In this document: positions 1 through 4,506 of the stretch, piece by piece | How the letters are laid out: every line of letters starts with the position of its first letter | Position numbering within the stretch: position 1 is the first letter of the stretch | Source: an uncultured Eubacteriales bacterium | GTDB lineage: Bacteria; Bacillota; Clostridia; Christensenellales; UBA1242 | NCBI GenBank assembly: GCA_958420145.1 | Contig: CATZIR010000040.1 | Span: 1-6,202 of the forward strand | Length of the DNA: 6,202 nucleotides | Reading direction: 5' to 3' | The notes under the pieces: model-generated | The model's database searches: none | What the model was told of the DNA's origin: nothing | The model's input: only the letters and a program-made list of their open reading frames with translations | Made by a program: the position numbers and the translations under genes

Positions 1-32
1 GTAATGTAATCAGTTCTTTTATCACTTATCAA
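1..32 (-). CDS. 5' end of a gene running off the left edge (possibly dCMP deaminase)
   Basis: On the minus strand an AGAAGGA Shine-Dalgarno (48..42) stands 9 bases before a TTG codon at 32..30, and the frame stays open to the window edge, giving MISDKRTDYIT. It lies just after the stop of the 80-residue gene on the same strand, as expected for a second cistron. The short N-terminus resembles that of bacterial deoxycytidylate deaminases, which often begin with a K/R-x-D-Y-I-(S/T)-W-D-E-Y-F-M stretch, but only 11 residues are visible and this is recall, not alignment. The presence of a gene start is moderately supported; the identity is a guess. Confidence 0.3.
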   Translation of the reverse strand, partial: MISDKRTDYI

Positions 33-57
33 ATTTTTCAATCCTTCTCATATGATT

Positions 58-300
58 TTATTGATTGTCTTGCAAGTGAGAATAAACTTCTTTTGCGGTA
101 AGATTTTGAGAGTTGCCAAAGGTTTCGGCAAAGTTTTTTAAGTCGGTTGCAAACATTAAACTTATTCGTTTAAGTTGCTGATTTGACAAGTTTGCTTTAC
201 CTAATTTTAAAGTGTTATCTTCAAAATTAAATTTGGCTGTGTTCTCTCGTAATTCTTCACAATCAACAAAACATTTTGTTTTGGTATCAGTCATAAGCAT
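58..300 (-). CDS. Small hypothetical protein, 80 aa
   Basis: I do not recognise this protein. It is a soluble, polar product with no signal peptide, membrane segment or cysteine-pair motif. The C-terminal half (KRISLMFATDLKNFAETF, then LTAKEVYSHLQ) looks helical. A stop codon directly precedes the ATG at 300, so the start is that ATG or the ATG two codons later (294). No clear Shine-Dalgarno precedes either. Support for a real gene comes from a consensus extended -10 promoter about 80 bases upstream on the same strand and from a ribosome binding site for another reading frame just after its stop. An AT-only hairpin with a GAAA loop (317..300) sits immediately before the start and may affect initiation. 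It could be a host gene flanking the inserted element or cargo at its far side; the sequence does not decide. Confidence 0.5.
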   Translation of the reverse strand: MLMTDTKTKCFVDCEELRENTAKFNFEDNTLKLGKANLSNQQLKRISLMFATDLKNFAETFGNSQNLTAKEVYSHLQDNQ

Positions 301-317
301 TTATATTTTCATATAAA
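300..317 (-). other. mRNA hairpin with GAAA loop at the start codon of the 80-aa gene
   Basis: Read on the minus strand, a 7-base arm TTTATAT, a GAAA tetraloop and the arm ATATAAA end exactly at the A of the ATG. All pairs are A-U, so stability is low despite the GNRA-type loop. It occupies the place where a Shine-Dalgarno would normally be. It could tune translation or be a chance of AT-rich sequence. Confidence 0.3.
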
Positions 318-348
318 AACTTGTTAGCAGTGATACCAATTTCAATCC

Positions 349-368
349 AGACTTCAATTTTGAAGTCT
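349..368. repeat. 20-bp operator-like palindrome
   Basis: Arms AGACTTCAA and TTGAAGTCT pair perfectly (9 bp) around a 2-base centre. It begins at the expected transcription start of the minus-strand promoter at 375-383, a typical position for a repressor operator. It could also fold as a hairpin at the 5' end of the transcript. No regulator gene is visible next to it. Confidence 0.45.
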
Positions 369-374
369 AAATTT

Positions 375-383
375 ATTATAGCA
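375..383 (-). promoter_or_regulatory. Extended -10 promoter for the leftward operon
   Basis: The minus strand reads TGCTATAAT, a perfect extended -10 (TGN plus TATAAT). No good -35 hexamer is present at 16-18 bp, which extended -10 promoters tolerate. The predicted start near 368 gives a leader of about 68 bases before the ATG at 300. Confidence 0.55.
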
Positions 384-413
384 TAAACAAGTAAAAATTA
401 CTATATTTTTAAC

Positions 414-438
414 AAAAAACAAGTGGGTTTCACACTTG
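414..438 (-). terminator. Probable intrinsic terminator, minus strand
   Basis: On the minus strand CAAGTG pairs with CACTTG across a 7-base loop and is followed directly by six T residues. The stem is only 6 bp, so strength is modest. It lies upstream of the leftward promoter and would insulate that promoter from minus-strand transcription arriving from the right. Confidence 0.35.
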
Positions 439-448
439 GTTTAAGCCT

Positions 449-561
449 TGGGGAAATAGACTCAAAATCGACTCTTTTATATTTTTGGTGTGAGTCGCAA
501 AAAAGCCCGAAAAAATGGGACTTTTTGGGGCTTAAAAATCGATTTTGAGCCAATTTCCTTA
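449..561. repeat. Nested inverted repeats, possible structured RNA or small repeat element
   Basis: Part of a gene-free stretch (about 384-621). Outer arms 461-471 and 539-549 match perfectly (CTCAAAATCGA / TCGATTTTGAG), and pairing extends with mismatches and G-U pairs to 449 and 561. Inside lie two further hairpins: 469-474 with 492-497 (CGACTC/GAGTCG), and 503-533 (AAGCCC and AAAAA pairing with TTTTT and GGGCTT around one mismatch). Together they could fold as a branched structure or cruciform. I do not recognise an Rfam-type family. It may be a dispersed intergenic repeat or a noncoding RNA; no promoter clearly drives it. Confidence 0.4.
499..533 (-). terminator. Terminator-like hairpin, minus strand
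   Basis: Read on the minus strand, AAGCCC and AAAAA pair with TTTTT and GGGCTT around one mismatch, and the right arm runs into a six-T tract. On the plus strand the same hairpin is followed by A residues, so it would act only on leftward transcripts. It is nested inside the larger inverted repeat at 449-561, so it may be part of that element rather than a stand-alone terminator. Confidence 0.4.
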
Positions 562-621
562 TCCTGCTCGATATTTTTTCTCCATAAAATAAGCAAATTT
601 CTATCAAATCTCACACTTTTA

Positions 622-630
622 TGATATACT
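622..630 (+). promoter_or_regulatory. Promoter of module 1 (extended -10)
   Basis: TGATATACT is an extended -10 (TGN plus TATACT). The -35 region (about 602-607) is poor. Transcription would start near 637, giving a leader of about 13 bases that just contains the GGAG ribosome binding site at 639-642. No C-protein box (GACT...AGTC type) was seen here. Confidence 0.5.
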
Positions 631-649
631 TTTTACATGGAGAACGATT

Positions 650-1780
650 ATGGAAATAACAAAAGATAAATCACTAAAAAATATATATTTCATTTGCAGT
701 TTAACGCAAAAAACAAAAACTTCAATGCAAGGAGCGTTATCTTCAAAAGGGGATTTGATGGGCGGAATTTTTGATAGATGGATTAATACAATTCCCGAAA
801 GTGTTATATTTAATGAATACATAAAACCAAAACTTAATCAATGCAAAAATTCAGATATCGAATTAATACAAGATTTTTATTTGTATGACCCAAAAGAAGT
901 TGGTATTGCTCCTGACGTATTAGGTATAAAGATAAATAACAAAGAAATACCTTTTTGCATTTATGGGAAAATTGGTAATGAAATTCGTTGGCATCAAAAT
1001 AAAAATTATCCACAAATTGAAGTTAAAACCTTAAAGATGTCCCAGAAAATGTTAACATTAAGAGACCAACACTATAGTGGTAAATATTTAATATTTGCAG
1101 AATCCACTTTTAATATTGATTATTTATTGCCATTTTTTGATAAAAATTTATTTAATCAAAATGTTTTTGATGAGTTAAAAATGAATAACGAGACTTTTTT
1201 AGAAGGAAATTACAACAACTATATTACTCAAATAAATAAAATAAATCTAGGTAATGACAAAATAGGAGATGTTAACGTTTTAGTAATAACAAAAGCGGAA
1301 GATTTTATTAACAAATCCATAATGTGTATACCCGGCGAAAGCGTCCAATATATTAACAATAATATTTCCGAAAAAGATTTTACAAGAATTCCACAAGCAA
1401 ATGTTGATATCCCTTTGTCAAACTATTTAATATGTAGATTTGATAACGTATACAGCTTTAATGAAAAATGGTATGATGATTTTGTAAAAAGACAAAATAT
1501 AAAAACTTTAGATGTTAAGGTTGACAATTTGAATAGTATAAAAATTATTAAAATGAACAAAAGTAGCATTTATATAAAAGTTACTGGAGAAGCTACAATT
1601 AATAATTTTAAATTGAAAGATGACGTTTATAAAATTGATTTTGCTATACTCGAGCGTTCTGCTTCAAGTCCAAAGGAATATTTTTTACAGAAAAATATCT
1701 GTGATGTCTTAAATAATAATGAGATAAATTTAATATCAGAATTAAACAAAGTTATTAAGGATAATACAAATGGAAATTAA
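650..1780 (+). CDS. Probable type II restriction endonuclease, PD-(D/E)XK fold (module 1 R)
   Basis: Proposed to cut unmethylated double-stranded DNA at the site protected by the methyltransferase that follows. Visible evidence: P88-D89 followed 34 residues later by E124-V125-K126, the spacing and residues of a PD-(D/E)XK active site, with a conserved-looking flank (KTLKMSQKM, then a beta-like KYLIFAES). The N-terminal block SSKGDLMGGIFDRWINTIPE is distinctive, but I cannot assign it to a named family, and the recognition site is unknown. At 376 residues it is larger than many type II enzymes, and the region after about residue 200 may hold the specificity or dimer part. The start is fixed by GGAG seven bases upstream. 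Its stop lies 11 bases inside the methyltransferase gene, so the pair is translationally linked. The R-before-M order with no visible controller gene is notable. The nuclease call rests on the motif and the context; confidence in the exact family is low. Confidence 0.72.
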   Translation: MEITKDKSLKNIYFICSLTQKTKTSMQGALSSKGDLMGGIFDRWINTIPESVIFNEYIKPKLNQCKNSDIELIQDFYLYDPKEVGIAPDVLGIKINNKEIPFCIYGKIGNEIRWHQNKNYPQIEVKTLKMSQKMLTLRDQHYSGKYLIFAESTFNIDYLLPFFDKNLFNQNVFDELKMNNETFLEGNYNNYITQINKINLGNDKIGDVNVLVITKAEDFINKSIMCIPGESVQYINNNISEKDFTRIPQANVDIPLSNYLICRFDNVYSFNEKWYDDFVKRQNIKTLDVKVDNLNSIKIIKMNKSSIYIKVTGEATINNFKLKDDVYKIDFAILERSASSPKEYFLQKNICDVLNNNEINLISELNKVIKDNTNGN

Positions 1781-2720
1781 AGTAGCAAGCATGTTTGCTG
1801 GCATTGGTGGTATTTGTTTAGCATTTAAAAATGCAGGCTGTAAAATTGTTTGGGCAAACGAAATTGATAAAGGTGCTTGCAAAACATATAGGGAAAACTT
1901 TGGAAGTTCTTATTTAGTTGAAGATAATATAAAAAATATTCAAACAAAAGATATTCCTGACTTTGATATATTAACCACCGGCTTTCCTTGTCAACCATTT
2001 TCCATAGCGGGCAAATTGAAAGGGTTTAGCGATGAACGTGGCCAACTTTTTTATCAAATAGAAAGAATTATTAAAGATAAAAAGCCAAAAGCAGTTTTTT
2101 TAGAAAATGTGTCTAATCTAGAAAATCATGATGATGGTAAAAGCTTCAATAAAGTTTTTGCTAGTTTAGCACAATTTGGATATGTTGTTCGATATTGTGT
2201 AATGAATGCTTATGAATATTCTTCTATTCCACAAAATAGAGATAGGATTTATATAGTTGCATTTAGAGATTTGGACGATAATAATAAGTTTAATTTTCCG
2301 GATAAAATTGATAAGTTAAAACCTTTAAGTGATTTTTTTGATATATCTGAAAAACATAGCGATTGTTATTACTATAATTTAAATTCAACACTTGGCAACC
2401 TTTTAAATGAAAAAGTGTCTGAAATAGGCAAAATTTATAAAATAAAGGATAATGGAATATTTCCATATTCACCCGATATGTGCCCGACACTAACGGCGAA
2501 TATGGGGACGTATCCCAATAGAGTTCCTGTTATTAGAGATAATTATGGAATAAGGAAATTAACACCTTATGAGTTGTTAGCATTTCAAGGATTCCCAAAA
2601 GATTATAAATTTCCCAAGGGAATTACATTAAATCAAGCTTATAAACAAATCGGAAATAGTGTTTGTGTCCCCGTTATAGAAAGAATAGCAAAAGAAATTA
2701 TAAAAATATTTGAAAACTAG
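1770..2720 (+). CDS. DNA (cytosine-5-)-methyltransferase, type II (module 1 M)
   Basis: Transfers a methyl group from S-adenosylmethionine to C5 of cytosine within its target, protecting host DNA from the module 1 nuclease. The C5-MTase motifs appear in order: motif I FAGIGG (9-14, AdoMet binding), motif IV GFPCQ with catalytic C74, motif VI ENV (112-114), motif VIII QNRDRIYIV (155-163), a target-recognition region of about 165-260 containing PTLTANMGTYPNRVP, motif IX RKLTPYELLAFQGFP (262-276) and motif X with GNSV (295-298). The length of 316 aa is typical and the gene looks intact. An AAGGA site (1757-1761) lies 8 bases before the ATG, inside the nuclease gene. The target-recognition region differs from that of the second methyltransferase, so a different specificity is likely. 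The specific target is unknown. Confidence 0.93.
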   Translation: MEIKVASMFAGIGGICLAFKNAGCKIVWANEIDKGACKTYRENFGSSYLVEDNIKNIQTKDIPDFDILTTGFPCQPFSIAGKLKGFSDERGQLFYQIERIIKDKKPKAVFLENVSNLENHDDGKSFNKVFASLAQFGYVVRYCVMNAYEYSSIPQNRDRIYIVAFRDLDDNNKFNFPDKIDKLKPLSDFFDISEKHSDCYYYNLNSTLGNLLNEKVSEIGKIYKIKDNGIFPYSPDMCPTLTANMGTYPNRVPVIRDNYGIRKLTPYELLAFQGFPKDYKFPKGITLNQAYKQIGNSVCVPVIERIAKEIIKIFEN

Positions 2721-2739
2721 CTGCTTTTTTATCAAAATA

Positions 2740-2748
2740 TGTTATAAT
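2740..2748 (+). promoter_or_regulatory. Extended -10 promoter overlapping the module 2 nuclease start codon
   Basis: TGTTATAAT is a perfect extended -10. Its last two bases are the first two of the ATG at 2747. The -35 position at 17-bp spacing (2720-2725) reads GCTGCT, which is not a consensus hexamer but contains a GCTGC (GCNGC) motif. Transcription would begin near 2755, downstream of the annotated start codon, so this promoter would serve a later start or the downstream methyltransferase. The nuclease start would then need read-through from module 1. Confidence 0.45.
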
Positions 2749-3316
2749 GAGTTTAGGCACACCTAAAGCCACATTGGAAAAAGTTAGAGTAAAATTACAA
2801 AATGGGGAAATTGTTTATGGAGATAAATTCGATAAAAACGATTTCTCAACATTAAAAGAGATTTTCGCTGAATGGTTGGAAATCAACAAAAAAGTAACTT
2901 CGTTAGGTGGTCGTGGGCTAAATGTTCCAGATGTTTTTAGTGAAGCTCTTTACTGTATATTTTTTAATGCAGTAAGAACAAACAACACTGCACACTCTTA
3001 TGATTGTGTGAACATTGAAAATGGAGCTGGAGTTCAAGTTAAATCTGCTTCAATAGCAAACGATTGCACTTCATTTGGACCAAGGTCAACATGGAATGAA
3101 TTATATTTTATGGACTTTGCTGTAAATGGAAAGATTGATGGCATTATTGATGTTTACAGGTTAGACTTTGCATTAGATGATGTAATCCTAAATACAAAGA
3201 AAAACGAAACATTTAAAATGCAACAAGAACAAGGTCGTAGACCTAGATTATCATTAAAAAAGTTAATTAAAGAAAAAGGCATTAAACCAATTAAAAGAAT
3301 TAGTTTAATAGACTAA
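2747..3316 (+). CDS. Type II restriction endonuclease, Bsp6I-family-like (module 2 R)
   Basis: Probable homodimeric nuclease; Bsp6I itself cuts GC^NGC. The features I match from memory of that family are NVPDVFSEAL (59-68), GVQVKSAS (95-102), LTSFGP-like CTSFGPRSTW (107-116) and the near C-terminal ETFKMQQEQGRRPRLSL (154-170). The likely active site is a PD-(D/E)XK variant: E66, D86 and Q97-V-K99, with Q in place of the usual acidic residue. The length of 189 aa fits this compact family. The ATG at 2747 is the only ATG near the expected N-terminus. It has no Shine-Dalgarno and overlaps a consensus -10 element, so initiation is likely weak; a TTG at 2774 is an alternative start without a better ribosome site. 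It starts 26 bases after the module 1 methyltransferase stop and is followed by the module 2 methyltransferase. The family call is recall and not a search. Confidence 0.78.
   Translation: MSLGTPKATLEKVRVKLQNGEIVYGDKFDKNDFSTLKEIFAEWLEINKKVTSLGGRGLNVPDVFSEALYCIFFNAVRTNNTAHSYDCVNIENGAGVQVKSASIANDCTSFGPRSTWNELYFMDFAVNGKIDGIIDVYRLDFALDDVILNTKKNETFKMQQEQGRRPRLSLKKLIKEKGIKPIKRISLID
2752..2767. repeat. Inverted repeat at the module 2 nuclease start
   Basis: TTTAGG and CCTAAA form a perfect 6-bp dyad around CACA, in codons 2-7 of the nuclease and centred just past the expected transcription start of the promoter at 2740-2748. It could be an operator bound by a regulator or by a methyltransferase, or a 5'-end mRNA hairpin. 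As it lies in coding sequence, chance cannot be excluded. Confidence 0.3.
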
Positions 3317-3320
3317 CAAA

Positions 3321-3331
3321 AGGAGGAAAGG
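3321..3331 (+). promoter_or_regulatory. Strong Shine-Dalgarno set far from the methyltransferase start
   Basis: AGGAGG (3321-3326) followed by AAAGG (3327-3331) lies 5 bases after the module 2 nuclease stop. Measured along the sequence it is 38 bases from the ATG at 3365, too far for normal initiation. A 30-base stem-loop (3335-3364) fills the gap. With that stem folded, the spacing from AGGAGG falls to 8 bases, which is optimal. An alternative is that it drives a 7-codon leader frame from GTG 3333. Confidence 0.6.
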
Positions 3332-3334
3332 TGT

Positions 3335-3364
3335 GCCGTTTATTATAGTCTTATAGTAAGCGGC
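3335..3364 (+). promoter_or_regulatory. Perfect stem-loop between Shine-Dalgarno and methyltransferase start
   Basis: The 30 bases fold as 13 consecutive pairs (two of them G-U) closed by a GUCU loop. The base of the stem is GCCG/CGGC, and the last stem base touches the A of the ATG at 3365. Weak pairs could extend the stem (3330-3334 with 3365-3369) and cover the start codon, giving a closed state. The right foot carries GCGGC, a GCNGC motif. Possible roles are a bridge that brings ribosome site and start codon together, a translational switch, or a DNA operator. Confidence 0.65.
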
Positions 3365-4330
3365 ATGCTGCAAAATATTATGAATAAAGTGGTAAGTTTA
3401 TTTAGTGGTGTTGGTGGAATTGATTTGGCTTTTGAACAAGCAGGTTTTTCTACCATATTTGCAAATGATATTGATGAACCAGCATGTAAAACATTTTCTC
3501 GAAACTTTAACATTCCTATTGTTTGTGATGATATAAAAAATATAAAGGAAGATGAAATTCCAGATTGTGATTGCTTGGTTGCAGGCTTCCCTTGTCAAGC
3601 ATTTTCTATTGCAGGCTATCGAAAAGGTTTTGAAGATACTCGTGGAACTCTGTTTTTTGAAATAGCACGAATTATAAGAAAGAAAAAACCACAGGTTATA
3701 TTTTTAGAAAATGTTAAAAATTTAGTTGCACATGATAATGGAAAGACTTTTGAAGTTATTTTAAACACATTACACGAAATCGGATATCATGTAAGATATA
3801 TGGTTTTAAATGCTTGTGAATATGGAAATATCCCACAAAATAGAGAGAGAATTTATATAGTTGGATTTTTAAATGAAGATTATGCCAATAAATTCTATTT
3901 CCCACAACCAATTAGGCTAACTAATAAATTAAAAGACGAGATTGATTTTGAAAACAAAGTTGATGACAAATACTATTACACACACGAAAAATACCCTCGC
4001 ATTGTGGAAGAAATGAACAAATTTGATAATCAAGATACATTATATCAATGGCGTAGACAGTATGTTAGACAAAACAAAAGCAATATGTCCCCCACATTAA
4101 CTGCAAACATGGGAACAGGCGGCCATAATGTTCCATTGGTAATTACAAAGTATGGAATTAGAAAATTAACGCCAAAAGAATGTTTTAATTTACAAGGATT
4201 TCCTTCAAATTACGAGTTGCCTAGTATCTCGACCGCACAATTATATAAACAGGCAGGAAATAGTGTTTGTGTTACTGTAATTGAAAGAATAGCAGAAAAC
4301 ATTTTCAAAATATTAAATAATAAGGATTAA
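3365..4330 (+). CDS. DNA (cytosine-5-)-methyltransferase, type II (module 2 M)
   Basis: Methylates C5 of cytosine in the target of the module 2 nuclease, probably GCNGC if the Bsp6I relation holds. Motifs in order: motif I FSGVGG (13-18), GFPCQ with catalytic C77, ENV (115-117), QNRERIYIV (158-166), a target-recognition region of about 170-263 containing YQWRRQYVRQNKSN and PTLTANMGTGGHNVP, RKLTPKECFNLQGFP (266-280) and GNSV (298-301). It aligns by eye along its whole length with the module 1 methyltransferase, with roughly half of residues identical in the catalytic part. The ATG at 3365 is chosen because folding of the preceding hairpin places it 8 bases from AGGAGG. An ATG at 3380 (MNKVVSLFSG) also matches family N-termini but lacks a ribosome site. 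GCNGC motifs occur at 3360-3364, 3367-3371 and 4119-4123. The AAGGA of the next small gene overlaps its last codons. Confidence 0.93.
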   Translation: MLQNIMNKVVSLFSGVGGIDLAFEQAGFSTIFANDIDEPACKTFSRNFNIPIVCDDIKNIKEDEIPDCDCLVAGFPCQAFSIAGYRKGFEDTRGTLFFEIARIIRKKKPQVIFLENVKNLVAHDNGKTFEVILNTLHEIGYHVRYMVLNACEYGNIPQNRERIYIVGFLNEDYANKFYFPQPIRLTNKLKDEIDFENKVDDKYYYTHEKYPRIVEEMNKFDNQDTLYQWRRQYVRQNKSNMSPTLTANMGTGGHNVPLVITKYGIRKLTPKECFNLQGFPSNYELPSISTAQLYKQAGNSVCVTVIERIAENIFKILNNKD

Positions 4331-4333
4331 ATT

Positions 4334-4492
4334 ATGATAATAACAAAAGAGCAAAAAGAATTCTTAAAGTTATTTGTAGAATGTAATAATAGTTACAATA
4401 GAAATCAAAAAGAGATTTTAAAAGCAACAATAGATAGTTCTTTAACCATTGAAGAACTTGCTCAAAAAACTATGTTAATAATGATGTTTTAA
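4334..4492 (+). CDS. Small hypothetical protein, 52 aa, between methyltransferase and recombinase
   Basis: Not recognised. The reading frame starts 3 bases after the methyltransferase stop, with AAGGA (4322-4326) 7 bases before the ATG, which is good evidence for translation. The product MIITKEQKEFLKLFVE... is charged and helical, with a segment LTIEELAQK (37-45) resembling the start of a helix-turn-helix, then an odd hydrophobic tail MLIMMF. A six-A tract (4464-4469) precedes that tail. A shift of one frame there (an extra A, or a -1 slip) would read ...QKNYVNNDVLKGELA and join the recombinase in frame. It may thus be truncated by an indel, or subject to slippage. Given its place before a serine recombinase it might be a recombination directionality factor or regulator, but nothing in the sequence shows that. 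Confidence 0.55.
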   Translation: MIITKEQKEFLKLFVECNNSYNRNQKEILKATIDSSLTIEELAQKTMLIMMF

Positions 4493-4506
4493 AAGGAGAA
4501 TTAGCT

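Noticed and set aside
579..586. Direct repeat TCTCCATA shared with 6109-6116 as possible element ends
   Set aside because: An 8-base match is expected by chance between two AT-rich regions of this size, and it lies at the tRNA 5' end instead of the 3' end entered by the recombinase gene.
401..607. Minus-strand reading frame of 68 codons with TTG start
   Set aside because: It coincides with the nested inverted repeats and terminator-like hairpins, lacks a good ribosome site, and its composition looks like translated structured DNA.
637..660. Controller-protein box (C box) upstream of the R-M modules
   Set aside because: No GACT...AGTC type repeats and no small helix-turn-helix controller gene next to either nuclease gene were found.
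619..822. Minus-strand reading frame opposite the start of the module 1 nuclease
   Set aside because: It is antisense to a well-supported gene and has no recognisable protein features.
2290..2490. Minus-strand reading frames inside the methyltransferase and recombinase genes (also 3398-3598 and 5456-5650)
   Set aside because: They are antisense to intact, motif-supported genes and carry no ribosome sites or domains.
3333..3356. 7-codon leader frame from GTG (MPFIIVL) after AGGAGG
   Set aside because: It is possible, and its stop is 8 bases before the methyltransferase ATG, so reinitiation could occur. The exact fit of the stem-loop to the ribosome-site spacing is a better explanation for conservation of this layout, and the peptide has no distinctive content.
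3380..4330. Alternative methyltransferase start at ATG 3380
   Set aside because: It would match family N-termini, but there is no Shine-Dalgarno upstream, and hairpin-adjusted spacing favours 3365. It remains possible.
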